A DNA stretch of 64,000 nucleotides from Paenibacillus agricola (lineage in GTDB: Bacteria; Bacillota; Bacilli; Paenibacillales; NBRC-103111), in contig NZ_JAAOIW010000011.1 in NCBI RefSeq assembly GCF_011440305.1, forward strand, positions 186,001 to 250,000, written 5' to 3'. Under the pieces are notes generated by a model. It saw only the letters and a program-made list of their open reading frames with translations. It had not been told where the DNA came from and did not search any database. Positions within the stretch are counted from its first letter, which is position 1. Each line of letters opens with the position of its first letter. Positions 1 to 8,605 of this stretch are shown one piece after another. The position numbers and the translations under genes are program-made.

Positions 1-705
1 ATTTAAAATGGCTGATAAAATAAAGCTAAACAACATCAAACACAAGTAAGCCATTTGGTATTTAGAAAGACCGAACAGGAAATTGATTTTCACTTCAAAA
101 AAAGATATAAACATAAGCCCCATCATGTAATAGGACAATAAATTAATGAATATCTTACCTCTTCCAAGTGAAGCCATGTTTTTATATATCCAAACCAACA
201 TAGGAAGAGTAACCAAAAGAACGTATATATTGATTGGATGGTATCTAAATAACGGATTTAATATGGATATTCCCCATACAACAGAGGTAAGTGAACCGTA
301 CCTCCACCCTAACAATTGATAAATAAAGATTATCGAAACCAAACCCACAGAAAGTAAGTCCGCATAAAATAAAACGGGTACTTTCTGCGAACGCAGTTCT
401 CTAAATAAATAGAGGAACGCAAGTAAAATTCCTATCCAAATTCCGTATATGGAGCCAGGCAATACGAGCAAGCCGAGTGGATTCGTCCATAAAATGGAGG
501 GGGTGAACAAAAGCGGGCTGAGTTTCCAACAGAGGAACACCATAAACAATGCATTGATTGTTTTATCCAAAAGTGGAATATAACCATTGTTTGCTGTTTT
601 TTTTAATGCAGCCTGCATAATAACATAGCCAATATATCCCGAAACAATCAGAAGCAACCATTTCGATTGGATCATAAAAGGGCCTAACTGTATAATTTCC
701 GGCAT
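1..705 (-). CDS. Lgt-like polytopic membrane protein (3' end outside window)
   Basis: An open frame runs from the ATG at 705 to the left edge with no stop, so the C-terminus is missing. The translation is a polytopic membrane protein starting MPEIIQLGPFMIQSKW, which resembles the N-terminus of prolipoprotein diacylglyceryl transferase (Lgt). The catalytic HGG-type signature of true Lgt was not identified, so I call it Lgt-like only. A strong ribosome binding site (AGGTGGGGG) precedes the ATG and overlaps the end of the TlpA gene. It is the last visible gene of a minus-strand ccdA-ccdA2-tlpA operon, suggesting a role in envelope thiol redox or lipoprotein handling. Function is inferred from family likeness and context. 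Confidence 0.7.
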   Translation of the reverse strand, partial: MPEIIQLGPFMIQSKWLLLIVSGYIGYVIMQAALKKTANNGYIPLLDKTINALFMVFLCWKLSPLLFTPSILWTNPLGLLVLPGSIYGIWIGILLAFLYLFRELRSQKVPVLFYADLLSVGLVSIIFIYQLLGWRYGSLTSVVWGISILNPLFRYHPINIYVLLVTLPMLVWIYKNMASLGRGKIFINLLSYYMMGLMFISFFEVKINFLFGLSKYQMAYLCLMLFSFILSAILN

Positions 706-717
706 ATAATCCCCCAC

Positions 718-1230
718 CTACTGAATAAGTTGCTTAAATTTATTGTCTAACGAATCTGGGTCTGTCAAGCCTAGCAGCTTGTCTACAATGATCCCTTCCT
801 TATTAATAAAATATGTGGTCGGGATAGGGCTAATTTGATATTTCTTCGCCACTTCCGCTTCGACATCCATTAGAACCGGAAAGGTAAACCCGTATTCATT
901 AGCAAATGTTTTGGCTCCTTCCACACTGTCACTTGCGGTTATATTGACTGCATAAATTTCTACCTGATCCTTATACTTTTCGTGTAGCTTGACCAGCTCA
1001 GGAGCTTCAATTTTACAAGGCGCACACCACGAAGCCCAGAAATTAAGAACTACAGGCTTACCTATCAAGGTCTCAAAAGAATAGATTTTTCCATCCAATC
1101 CTTGAAGAGATACCGCAGGCGCTTTATATCCCACCTTAGGCAGTTCCTCTTTATTGGCGGATGTAGTTTGATAGATCGCCAGCAAACCTAGCAATATGAT
1201 AGCCGACAGTATAAACCATTGTTTTTTCAT
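718..1230 (-). CDS. TlpA/ResA-family thiol-disulfide oxidoreductase
   Basis: A 170-residue membrane-anchored thioredoxin-like protein. Residues 5-22 form an N-terminal signal anchor, followed by an extracytoplasmic thioredoxin fold with the active site WCAPC at about 68-72 and the fold's cis-proline region (SPIPTTYF) near 133-140. TlpA/ResA proteins reduce disulfides outside the membrane, for example in apocytochrome c or copper-site proteins, taking electrons from CcdA. Two CcdA-type proteins are encoded directly upstream (15-bp gap), which fits that pairing. It should share the upstream 17-bp operator and therefore respond with the copper/redox regulon. Family assignment is firm; the substrate is unknown. 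Confidence 0.9.
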   Translation of the reverse strand: MKKQWFILSAIILLGLLAIYQTTSANKEELPKVGYKAPAVSLQGLDGKIYSFETLIGKPVVLNFWASWCAPCKIEAPELVKLHEKYKDQVEIYAVNITASDSVEGAKTFANEYGFTFPVLMDVEAEVAKKYQISPIPTTYFINKEGIIVDKLLGLTDPDSLDNKFKQLIQ

Positions 1231-1245
1231 ATCCGCATAGCTCCT

Positions 1246-1986
1246 TTATAAGTTCCAATAGGCCATCGTATCACTAATGCCAAAGATGATTAAAAATATG
1301 CCTGCTAATCTTTGAATCCAAAGTCCCCAGCGCCTTGTACGTTTAATCATCACCCGGTCTAAACCAAATCCCACGGCTAAGCCGGCAAACAATAAGAACG
1401 GCATGGCTGTTCCTGCCGCAAATACAATCGGTAGAATAAAGCCGTAAGAAGATTGTAAAGCTAACGGCATTAACGTGCCAAAAAACAATACATACATCGT
1501 AGGACAAAACCCTAGGGAAAAGGCAAAACCCATAAGAAAGGCCCCACTTTTCCCGCCTATCCGGTCAGATCGTTTTCTTATCATTTCAGAAAGACGGTTG
1601 CTTAGTTGAAAAGAAACCGTTAACCATCCAAGCAGGAATAATCCGATTAGGATAAGAAGCGGCCCCAGTATTTTTCTAGCGAAAGCAAGAAAAGGGATAA
1701 ACTCCTTTGTAATTTGTTGTCCAAATAACCAAAATAACGTGCCAAGCAGGATAAACACGACGATTTTACCCAGAAGGTACATCGTTGTTTCAACCCATGA
1801 CAGCCTCTCTTGGAACTGCCGATTCCCAAAATATGTGATGGCAGCAACATTAGCAGAGATCTGGCAAGGGGCTAAGGATCCGACAAACCCAAGAAATAAT
1901 GCGGCCAGCATAGCAATATCCGTGTTCGCTGCATTAACGAACGGTTCACTTAAGAAAACACTGATCATACTAAAATAAGAATACAT
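1246..1986 (-). CDS. CcdA/DsbD-type membrane thiol transporter (second paralogue)
   Basis: A 246-residue protein with about six membrane segments. Two membrane-embedded cysteines lie in symmetric contexts, SLAPCQIS (Cys41) and LGFCPTMY (Cys161), the signature of the CcdA/DsbD transmembrane family, which moves reducing equivalents from cytoplasmic thioredoxin to the outside. It is more divergent than the neighbouring CcdA and could also be annotated as a sulfite exporter/UreH-like protein of the same superfamily. The ATG at 1986 has the RBS AGGGAGTGGGG. It lies 11 bp after ccdA and 15 bp before tlpA, so the three are cotranscribed and likely form one redox relay. Confidence 0.8.
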   Translation of the reverse strand: MYSYFSMISVFLSEPFVNAANTDIAMLAALFLGFVGSLAPCQISANVAAITYFGNRQFQERLSWVETTMYLLGKIVVFILLGTLFWLFGQQITKEFIPFLAFARKILGPLLILIGLFLLGWLTVSFQLSNRLSEMIRKRSDRIGGKSGAFLMGFAFSLGFCPTMYVLFFGTLMPLALQSSYGFILPIVFAAGTAMPFLLFAGLAVGFGLDRVMIKRTRRWGLWIQRLAGIFLIIFGISDTMAYWNL

Positions 1987-1997
1987 ATCCCCACTCC

Positions 1998-2711
1998 CTA
2001 AAAGCCGGTAAATCCCCCGAATTTATCAATCAGAAATATCGTTATTACCGTCATTTTATCCGTATAAAGTAATAGTGCCGTGAGCAGCATCAAAGCGCCG
2101 CCTAATTTCATCATGAGACTGGAATACTTAAGGATCCATTTCATTCTTCCAATAAAAAAGGCCATAATAAAAAATGGGATAGCAAATCCTAATGTATAGC
2201 CTCCTGTATAGTAAACGGCTTGTCCAGGATTACTGACGCCTAGTGCTAATACAGACGCTAAGATCGGCCCAATACAAGGCGTCCAACCTGCCGCGTAGGT
2301 GATTCCAACAAGAACGGATCCCATGTACCCAACAGGCTTTGTATGATACTGATACCTCATTTCTTTCGTGAAGAGCTTAGGTTGGAATATACCCATCATC
2401 ACTAGTCCCATAACCGCGACCAAAATGGCTCCAAGCTTCCTGATTAAATCACGATTGCTGGAGAACAAATCCCCAAGCATGCTTGCAGACAGCCCGAGCG
2501 CAAAGAAGATGATCGAGAAGCCTAATATGAAAAAAAGGGTGTGAAGTAGCGCTTGTCTTTGTAAAAGCCCTTTCCCTTCTCTTAATTCTTTGACTGAAAT
2601 ACCGGTAATATAAGATAAATAAGAAGGATATAGCGGCAGGCAACAAGGAGATATAAATGATAAAAAGCCTGCTCCAAACACAAGCCATATCGTTAAGTCA
2701 GTTGTATTCAA
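1998..2711 (-). CDS. ccdA: Cytochrome c biogenesis protein CcdA
   Basis: A 237-residue six-helix membrane protein of the CcdA family. The conserved redox cysteines are visible in ISPCCLPLYPSYLSY (Cys23/24) and GWTPCIGPIL (Cys146). CcdA carries electrons across the membrane to TlpA/ResA-type thioredoxins for cytochrome c or copper-centre maturation. The start is TTG at 2711 with RBS GAAGGTGATC a few bases upstream; no ATG fits better. The 17-bp dyad AACTACATCATGTAGTT lies 18 bp upstream of the start, so this gene and the three after it (ccdA2, tlpA, Lgt-like) form an operon likely controlled by the BlaI-type repressor encoded at 3633-4067. Confidence 0.92.
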   Translation of the reverse strand: MNTTDLTIWLVFGAGFLSFISPCCLPLYPSYLSYITGISVKELREGKGLLQRQALLHTLFFILGFSIIFFALGLSASMLGDLFSSNRDLIRKLGAILVAVMGLVMMGIFQPKLFTKEMRYQYHTKPVGYMGSVLVGITYAAGWTPCIGPILASVLALGVSNPGQAVYYTGGYTLGFAIPFFIMAFFIGRMKWILKYSSLMMKLGGALMLLTALLLYTDKMTVITIFLIDKFGGFTGF

Positions 2712-2728
2712 ATGATCACCTTCTTTAT

Positions 2729-2745
2729 AACTACATCATGTAGTT
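2729..2745. promoter_or_regulatory. BlaI-type operator, site 1 (ccdA operon)
   Basis: AACTAC-ATCAT-GTAGTT, a perfect 6-bp dyad with a 5-bp spacer, 18 bp upstream of ccdA. One of seven near-identical dyads in the copper island. Confidence 0.75.
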
Positions 2746-2769
2746 AATTTAAGTAAAAGATAAGCGGGT

Positions 2770-3636
2770 TTAACTACACCCGCCTAAAACAACAATAGAC
2801 ATCATCACTAGAACAAAAAAAGAAATCATAACCGGTCTAAACTGTAAAACCGGAACATTTACAGGTACTTCAGGATGAAGAAATTGTAACATACGATAGT
2901 TAAAAGCTGTATCTGCAAAAGGGATGCCGATCATTGGCCTTGATAGTTTGTTCATTTCAGAAAGCTTCAAGAGCACGATTCCTAGATCATATTCAGTACC
3001 CATCTTTTTTATCACAAAACGGTCCGCCATTAGCTCCTTCCAAGTTTTGTAATAGTGGTGGAAATTTTTAATTATAGGCACATACCCCAGCCCATCTACC
3101 ATCATCGTAGACAAAAATATTTTTAATGGGTCATAATGTGTACAATGATACCTTTCATGCTGTAATATCACTTGGATTTCACTTGGCGAAAAAGAGGCGA
3201 GAACTTCGGTGGATACGACAATTCTTGGGCGTAAAAATCCCATAGTCAGAGCAATAAATGACTCGTCTCTTACAACAATAAACTTCACATTCCAGTCACG
3301 ATACTTGTAATTCAACTTCTTCGTAAGTTTCCTATGCTTTCTATTTTGAAAGATACGGGACCATTTTACAGATAAATAAAACTGTTTACAAATTCTCCAT
3401 GCAATTCTCCCAGTCGTATATAGGATAAGCAGATTGAAGAGGAATTTTACAACAAGATGGCCCATTGTATTCTCATCTATGATAGATAAACAATATTGAA
3501 ATATATTCCATTCTGATTCAATCTTCCATATTTCGTGGGCCACGAAAAATCCCATTTGCAAGAGTAGGATCAAAACAAAAATGAACAGAAATACAATGAC
3601 TAACTTGGGTTTCAACATTGCACCTATCTTTTTCAT
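2770..3636 (-). CDS. M56-family (BlaR1/MecR1-like) membrane metalloprotease
   Basis: A 288-residue integral membrane protein with hydrophobic segments near residues 10-33, 62-82 and at the C-terminus, and the zinc-protease motif HERYH at 160-164 followed by HYD. This matches the M56 family, whose BlaR1/MecR1 members cleave a cognate BlaI-type repressor. The start overlaps the repressor stop by ATGA, so the two are translationally coupled. Unlike BlaR1 it ends just after the last membrane helix (VVLGGCS) and has no extracytoplasmic penicillin-binding domain, so beta-lactams are unlikely to be the signal. The context suggests copper or envelope redox stress, which is inference. Confidence 0.88.
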   Translation of the reverse strand: MKKIGAMLKPKLVIVFLFIFVLILLLQMGFFVAHEIWKIESEWNIFQYCLSIIDENTMGHLVVKFLFNLLILYTTGRIAWRICKQFYLSVKWSRIFQNRKHRKLTKKLNYKYRDWNVKFIVVRDESFIALTMGFLRPRIVVSTEVLASFSPSEIQVILQHERYHCTHYDPLKIFLSTMMVDGLGYVPIIKNFHHYYKTWKELMADRFVIKKMGTEYDLGIVLLKLSEMNKLSRPMIGIPFADTAFNYRMLQFLHPEVPVNVPVLQFRPVMISFFVLVMMSIVVLGGCS

Positions 3637-4067
3637 GGCTGTTTCCTGCTTTGCATAGCACTAATTTTCTCTTGGATCTTCGCTAATAACTCAGGATCCG
3701 AATCTTCTAGCGCATCAACCATGTGATTGACTACAAGATCCCCAAACTCACTCATAAGTCCGCGAGTTACCGCTTTGGTTTGCTCGTTAATGAATTGCTC
3801 CTTCGTTTGTACCGCGTTATAAGTAGAGATTCGTCCTCTCCCGCGGCCCTGCGAGTTTTTTTGGAGATGCCCCTTTTCGAACAGACGATTCATCACTGTC
3901 ATGACTGCATTAAATGTAATGGGGTGCTCTTTATTCACAAGTTCTTGTACTTCCTTAGCCGCTATTCCGTCATCAGAGGACCATAAAACCTCCATAATTT
4001 TTGCTTCAAGGGGCCCAAAAAAACGATTAAGCCCTTCTTCATTGACGTTGTACTTTTTTATATTCAT
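3633..4067 (-). CDS. BlaI/MecI/CopY-family transcriptional repressor
   Basis: A 144-residue regulator with the Penicillinase_R winged-helix fold: N-terminal wing (PLEAKIMEVLWSSDDGIAAKEVQEL), recognition region (TFNAVMTVMNRLFEKGHL), then a helical dimerisation tail. CopY-type copper sensors carry a C-terminal Cys-x-Cys cluster; this tail has no cysteine, so direct copper sensing that way is unlikely. It is cotranscribed and overlapping with the M56 protease, the BlaI-BlaR1 layout. The dyad TACTACGAATTGTAGTA lies 15 bp upstream, so the pair is probably autoregulated, and matching dyads precede at least four other transcription units. RBS is AGGATGTGAG before ATG 4067. Confidence 0.92.
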   Translation of the reverse strand: MNIKKYNVNEEGLNRFFGPLEAKIMEVLWSSDDGIAAKEVQELVNKEHPITFNAVMTVMNRLFEKGHLQKNSQGRGRGRISTYNAVQTKEQFINEQTKAVTRGLMSEFGDLVVNHMVDALEDSDPELLAKIQEKISAMQSRKQP

Positions 4068-4082
4068 TTTCTCACATCCTGA

Positions 4083-4099
4083 TACTACGAATTGTAGTA
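4083..4099. promoter_or_regulatory. BlaI-type operator, site 2 (repressor/multicopper oxidase divergent region)
   Basis: TACTAC-GAATT-GTAGTA lies between the repressor gene (minus) and the multicopper oxidase gene (plus), so it could control both. Confidence 0.75.
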
Positions 4100-4234
4100 T
4101 ATTTGGATAGAGTTAGTCAATCATAAGCAGTTATCCAGTTAATAGAATATGCCACTTCACAGTTTCTACACATAAATTTTATATGATCATGTCGTCAGCT
4201 TGTGCTTAAGAAAAAAAATGTAATGGAGGTTATC

Positions 4235-5920
4235 ATGAAAACTATTCTCCCCTTTAAGTTAATAATCGTTACGGGTGCACTTGCGGCTATATTAACTGGA
4301 TGTTTTAACAATTCCGATAGTACAATGCAAGGCATGGATCATTCGAAAATGGGACAGTCTATGGATCCAAAAGCTGCAGATAAGCCAGGGCAACCCGCTG
4401 GAGGTTCTACATCAAAAAATGAAACCCTAAACGGCAAAGAAATCAATCTTACTGCAAAAACAAGCAATTTGGATGTGATGCCCGGAAAGACCATTCCTGT
4501 ATGGACCTTTAACAATTCAGTACCAGGCCCAGAAATACGCGTAAAACAAGGTGAAACCGCAAAAATCAATTTGAAAAATGAATTGCCGGATCCCGTTACT
4601 ATTCACTGGCACGGGGTACCGGTTCCCAATGCTATGGATGGTATTCCCGGAGTTACCCAAAATGCTGTACAGCCCGGCCAATCATTTATTTATGAATTTA
4701 AAGCGGATGTTCCCGGGACTTATTGGTACCACTCCCATCAAGACGGTGTAAACCAAGTTGATAAGGGTCTTTATGGATCGTTCATCGTAGAGACTGCTGA
4801 TGATAAGGTTAACCGTGACTACACGTTAATATTGGATGAATGGAATAGTGCGGGCGTTGGAAACATGGACATGTCAAGTAAGCCTATGCCAAATATGGAT
4901 ATGTCGAATATGGACCATTCGAAAATGAATATGGGTGGTTCTGCTGAGCAACCTAAACAAGAAACACAATCCACTATGGACCACGGCAACATGAACATGG
5001 ACACAACAGCAGAAGGAAGCCCAAAAGCTTCTACAATGGCAGGACATGACATGAACACTATGTATGATCTGTTCACCATTAACGGAAAATCGGGCGAAGC
5101 CATAGATAAGCTCATTGTCAAACAGGGTGAGAAGGTCAGAATACGATTAATCAATGCAGGATTCATGTCTCATAACATGCATCTTCATGGACAAGAGTTT
5201 AAGGTTACGGCAACTGACGGCCAACCTATCAATAATCCTGGTGCAATAACTGACCAACTTATCGCAATTGCGCCCGGTGAGAGATACGATCTTGAGTTTG
5301 AAGCTACAACCCCCGGCCAATGGTATTTAGAAGAACACGGGAAAGAAGCGCCTGTCAAAGGAATGAAAGCCATGATCCAATATGAAGGTTCCGAAGGGTC
5401 CAAGGATCAAGCTAATGAGACCGCTGAATTGCCTATGCTGGACATTACTAAGTATGGCCAGGCTTCCCAGTCTAAGTTCTCGTTGGATCAAAATTTCAAC
5501 TTGGAATACACAATGAATTTGAATACCGAAGCAAAGAATGGAGAACAGGTCTATACAATCAATGATAAGGCATTCCCTGATACAGAGGCCATTAAAGTGA
5601 AAAAAGGGGATCTTGTCAAAGTACGTCTAGTTAATAACTCCAAGACGGATGATCACCCTATGCACCTGCATGGACACTTCTTTCAAGTTTTGAGCAAAAA
5701 TGGCAAACCTATGGAAGGTTCGCCGATTATCAAGGATTCTTTAAATTTGAAACCAGGAGAAGAATATGTTGTGGCTTTTGAAGCCGATAATCCCGGTGAT
5801 TGGATGTTCCACTGTCACGACCTGCATCACGCATCAGCAGGAATGATGACCCATCTGGTTTATTCAGATTTCAAATCAAATTTTGTTAATGATCCTAAGG
5901 CTGGCAACAAACCGGAATAA
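4235..5920 (+). CDS. Multicopper oxidase lipoprotein with Met/His-rich insert
   Basis: A 561-residue secreted lipoprotein (lipobox LTGC after a short hydrophobic segment) with three cupredoxin domains. Copper ligands are visible as IHWHG (about 123-126), YWYHSHQDG (about 163-170), MHLHGHFFQV (about 475-484) and MFHCHDLHH (about 524-532). A Met/His-rich insert (about 210-275) with repeats such as MDHSKMNM, plus GMDHSKMG near the N-terminus, resembles the Met-rich copper-binding regions of CueO/CopA-type oxidases. The likely role is oxidising Cu(I) at the cell surface. I chose ATG 4235 because it follows a GGAGG site; an upstream GTG at 4202 has none. It probably shares the operator at 4083. 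Confidence 0.93.
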   Translation: MKTILPFKLIIVTGALAAILTGCFNNSDSTMQGMDHSKMGQSMDPKAADKPGQPAGGSTSKNETLNGKEINLTAKTSNLDVMPGKTIPVWTFNNSVPGPEIRVKQGETAKINLKNELPDPVTIHWHGVPVPNAMDGIPGVTQNAVQPGQSFIYEFKADVPGTYWYHSHQDGVNQVDKGLYGSFIVETADDKVNRDYTLILDEWNSAGVGNMDMSSKPMPNMDMSNMDHSKMNMGGSAEQPKQETQSTMDHGNMNMDTTAEGSPKASTMAGHDMNTMYDLFTINGKSGEAIDKLIVKQGEKVRIRLINAGFMSHNMHLHGQEFKVTATDGQPINNPGAITDQLIAIAPGERYDLEFEATTPGQWYLEEHGKEAPVKGMKAMIQYEGSEGSKDQANETAELPMLDITKYGQASQSKFSLDQNFNLEYTMNLNTEAKNGEQVYTINDKAFPDTEAIKVKKGDLVKVRLVNNSKTDDHPMHLHGHFFQVLSKNGKPMEGSPIIKDSLNLKPGEEYVVAFEADNPGDWMFHCHDLHHASAGMMTHLVYSDFKSNFVNDPKAGNKPE

Positions 5921-5930
5921 ACCTTACCAA

Positions 5931-5976
5931 CAAGAAGGAATTCATAACCTATAGAAAAGGTATGAGTTCCTTCTTG
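5931..5976 (+). terminator. Hairpin after the multicopper oxidase gene
   Basis: A stem pairing CAAGAAGGAA with TTCCTTCTTG, extended by TCATAACCT/AGGTATGA, starts 10 bp after the oxidase stop. There is little T-run, so termination may be partial with read-through into the C39-like protease. Confidence 0.55.
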
Positions 5977-6002
5977 CTATAATCATATTGAGGAAGATGA
6001 TG

Positions 6003-6839
6003 ATGATTCTCGCTGGATTTAAATACTTTTTATCCTATTTATTAATCGCCGGACTTGCTATGTCAAGCGCCTTATTCGGCATCCTGCTTTACAAAAAAAT
6101 AATAGGCCAAGAAGCACTTGTTGGCGCGGGTTATGACCGCATAACCCCTTCTATTCAAATACCAATAGCCGAAGTCAGCCCTGTGTGGAGAGGGACAAAT
6201 ACTCAACCAAAAGATATCGAACTGAAGAAATCGATATTGATCGAGGCTCCCTTAGTTCTGCAAAATCCGGAACTTCCATCAGGATGTGAACTCACAGCGC
6301 TTACCATGCTTCTTCAATTTTACGGAGTGAAAAAGGGGAAAATGGATTTATTGCCGGAGATGAAAACCGACGGTACTTCCATACATTGGGGCAAGAATGG
6401 GACCATTGAATACTGGGGAAATCCAAATTTAGGTTATGTCGGTGATATAACAGGTAAACAAAAAGGGTTCGGTATTTACCACAAAGCCCTTTTTGAGCTT
6501 TTAGCTGCATACATTCCGACTGCAGTTGATTTGACCGGGTCATCATTTAATAAATTACAAGAGAAATTATCTGCTGGAACTCCAGTAGTTGTATGGACAA
6601 CCATCCCTTTTACAGTTCCACGAGAAGATCAATGGATCACTTGGGATTCTCCTTTGGGTCCGATAAGAACGACATTCTTGGAACATGCTGTTCTTTTAGT
6701 GGGCTATGATGAGAGCCATGTTTATGTTAACGACCCATTGAGCGGCAAGAAAAATTATCAAATTGAAAAAGAACAATTTATAAAAACCTGGGAAGCTATG
6801 GGGCGTCAGTCTCTAACTTATGAAAAAAGGGAGGCGTAA
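6003..6839 (+). CDS. C39-like cysteine peptidase family membrane protein
   Basis: About 278 residues with one N-terminal membrane segment and a papain-like C39-type domain outside. The presumed nucleophile is in ELPSGCELTAL, the His in FLEHAVLLVGYD and an Asp in VYVNDPLSG. Many Firmicutes surface proteins carry this domain (often labelled C39 family peptidase or DUF3335-like); substrates are usually unknown. Three in-frame ATGs (5997, 6000, 6003) follow AGGA at 5991; I prefer 6003 for spacing, with a TTG at 5988 possible. It lies between the copper oxidase and a bidirectional terminator, so it may be read with the oxidase. Confidence 0.8.
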   Translation: MILAGFKYFLSYLLIAGLAMSSALFGILLYKKIIGQEALVGAGYDRITPSIQIPIAEVSPVWRGTNTQPKDIELKKSILIEAPLVLQNPELPSGCELTALTMLLQFYGVKKGKMDLLPEMKTDGTSIHWGKNGTIEYWGNPNLGYVGDITGKQKGFGIYHKALFELLAAYIPTAVDLTGSSFNKLQEKLSAGTPVVVWTTIPFTVPREDQWITWDSPLGPIRTTFLEHAVLLVGYDESHVYVNDPLSGKKNYQIEKEQFIKTWEAMGRQSLTYEKREA

Positions 6840-6862
6840 TATTTATACGCTTCCCTTTTTTC
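6822..6862. terminator. Bidirectional terminator between converging genes
   Basis: Stem GAAAAAAGGGAGGCGTA / TACGCTTCCCTTTTTTC has an A-run on one side and a T-run on the other. It serves both the plus-strand protease gene and the minus-strand propeller gene. Confidence 0.85.
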
Positions 6863-6870
6863 ATAACTAT

Positions 6871-7770
6871 TTATCTTTGCGACCATGACTTCCCACTATC
6901 TTTGCTCTCAAACACCTTATATTTGTCAGTTACAATGAGCAACTGGTTGGCATCAACTTTGGAACTTTTAATCCCGAGCGGCATTTCGCCGTTCAGTTCC
7001 ACTTTCATCGGTTCCCAAGTTTTCATATCCTTAGAACGAAGAAAGCCCCCTTCATTCATAGCAATGACATTACCATTATTTAAACTCAATAGCTGAAATG
7101 CTGGCTCGTTACTTATTTTAGTCTCTTTTGCTACTCCATTATTGATATCATAACGTAATATACCATTTTCAGTTGCAACAAGCACAGAGGAATCGTTATC
7201 CGGCGCTACAGCTATAGAGTATGTTTCTTGAGGAATAGAACCTGCCTTTTTCCAATTCACTCCCCCATCTTTACTTTCAAAAAGGTTTTCACCCTTACCG
7301 GCTAATAAAGTGAATAAATGATTGGAATTTTTAGGATCCATTGTGAATTGGTGTGCATCCGGCAGATCCGGCTTGGGTTGATTTGGTAAACCTGTTTCAG
7401 CGGCAGTCCAAGTTTTTCCTCCGTCTGTTGTCCGTTTAACAAAACCATGTCCCGATACCATTATATTTTCAGGTTTTGAAGGATCAATTTCTAACCCCAT
7501 GATGTCATTTTTACCAAGCGGTGTTAACGTCTTCATCCACTTCTTGTTCTTCCACTCATATAATCCTGTATGCGTTCCGAGCCAAACCGTTTTTCCATCC
7601 GGGGCATAGCTAAATGTATGGGGATGAGTTGCGCCTGGGTTTAACTCTTCGGCTTCAGACCCATTTGATCTATTGAAAATCCCCCAAACAACTAATCCTA
7701 CAATGCATGCTATTACAATTAAAAATGCCAGCCCCATGCCAAATGATGAATTCTTTTTACTTTTTTCCAT
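6871..7770 (-). CDS. Membrane-anchored beta-propeller protein (F510_1955/BNR-repeat-like)
   Basis: About 299 residues: a short cytoplasmic tail, one membrane segment (about 12-32) and an extracytoplasmic domain of repeated motifs such as VWLGTHTGLYEW, RTTDGGKTWTAA, ESKDGGVNWKKA and ESKDSGKSWSQR. These are Asp-box (BNR) style repeats typical of sialidase or YCF48-like propellers. Proteins of this type, named F510_1955 family glycosylhydrolases, are often found with copper or CcdA/DedA genes; enzymatic activity is unproven. ATG 7770 is preferred because GAGGAG lies 8 bases upstream (ATG 7774-7776 is too close). It overlaps the end of the upstream VTT-domain gene by 14 bp, so the two are coupled. 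Confidence 0.8.
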   Translation of the reverse strand: MEKSKKNSSFGMGLAFLIVIACIVGLVVWGIFNRSNGSEAEELNPGATHPHTFSYAPDGKTVWLGTHTGLYEWKNKKWMKTLTPLGKNDIMGLEIDPSKPENIMVSGHGFVKRTTDGGKTWTAAETGLPNQPKPDLPDAHQFTMDPKNSNHLFTLLAGKGENLFESKDGGVNWKKAGSIPQETYSIAVAPDNDSSVLVATENGILRYDINNGVAKETKISNEPAFQLLSLNNGNVIAMNEGGFLRSKDMKTWEPMKVELNGEMPLGIKSSKVDANQLLIVTDKYKVFESKDSGKSWSQR

Positions 7771-8350
7771 TCTCATACTCCTCTTTCTTTATATGTTTTT
7801 TTCTGAAGAAAATCAAGATTACTGTGATTAGTAGTAACGAAATCAACAGCCGTGGAAAATTATCATTCAAGAGAAGTAAATCGTGGCCGATGAGAGTCTC
7901 CATTACAATTGAAGGTGCCTTACCCAGGAATGTAACAATAATAAAATCGACAAAAACCATGTTTGAAGCAGCTGCTGCGAATGTAATGACACCGGAAGGT
8001 ATCAAAGGAGTCACTCTTGCTATAAATAACAGAACGATACGCCGCCCTCGACTAGCATCATTTATTCGATGAACCCATCTCCATTTTTCTGAATGCATGG
8101 CGTTAACCTTATGGATCCCCCATCGGTAAAGGAAAAAGGAGAGGCCGGCACCTAATACTTCCCCGAGTATAGAAATGAAAAATCCTGGAACCATTCCAAA
8201 AACAACTGCATTTGCACCAGATAGAAATAAAGAGGGGACTACCCCAAGTATACTGATACCTATATTGATCAGCAAACTAACCAGAATAGCCCATATCCCA
8301 AATTGCCTAAGCCAATTAATAACCTCATTTACATCAAAAAAGAGCTCCAT
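7757..8350 (-). CDS. TVP38/TMEM64 (VTT domain, DedA-like) membrane protein
   Basis: About 197 residues with four to five membrane segments and the VTT/SNARE-associated signature: a glycine-rich reentrant segment (GVVPSLFLSGANAVVFG), a conserved Arg/Gly segment (RVTPLIPSGVITFAAAAS) and FLGKAPS. Members are thought to move lipids or ions across membranes. A GTG at 8374 would extend the protein by eight residues but has no RBS; ATG 8350 is weakly supported by TTGGAG. Dyad site 3 lies 31 bp upstream of ATG 8350, putting this gene and the downstream propeller gene in the BlaI-type regulon. Confidence 0.85.
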   Translation of the reverse strand: MELFFDVNEVINWLRQFGIWAILVSLLINIGISILGVVPSLFLSGANAVVFGMVPGFFISILGEVLGAGLSFFLYRWGIHKVNAMHSEKWRWVHRINDASRGRRIVLLFIARVTPLIPSGVITFAAAASNMVFVDFIIVTFLGKAPSIVMETLIGHDLLLLNDNFPRLLISLLLITVILIFFRKKHIKKEEYENGKK

Positions 8351-8380
8351 CGAACTTGTGCACTCCAATCTCACAAATAT

Positions 8381-8397
8381 TACTACATATTGTAGTA
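8381..8397. promoter_or_regulatory. BlaI-type operator, site 3 (VTT/propeller operon)
   Basis: TACTAC-ATATT-GTAGTA, a perfect dyad upstream of the VTT-domain gene. Confidence 0.75.
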
Positions 8398-8605
8398 AAT
8401 TGGCTCCAAGGTGTCAAATCTCTAATCATCCAGGTATTTTTGATCATGATGTAACCGAATATCAGTTTAATCGAAATCAATGGCTTAGAAAAACACGATC
8501 GTCGAGTCCTATCGACATATTTAACTGAAGTGGTCGCCGGTCTTGGAAAGCTGAAAAAGTGAACGCTGTGGTCGCTCCAATCCATAATAGTCAGGGAGCC
8601 ATAAT

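Noticed and set aside
8400-8605. Minus-strand frame at 8334-8585 as a gene
   Set aside because: It overlaps operator site 3 and the VTT start, has no RBS and is not protein-like.
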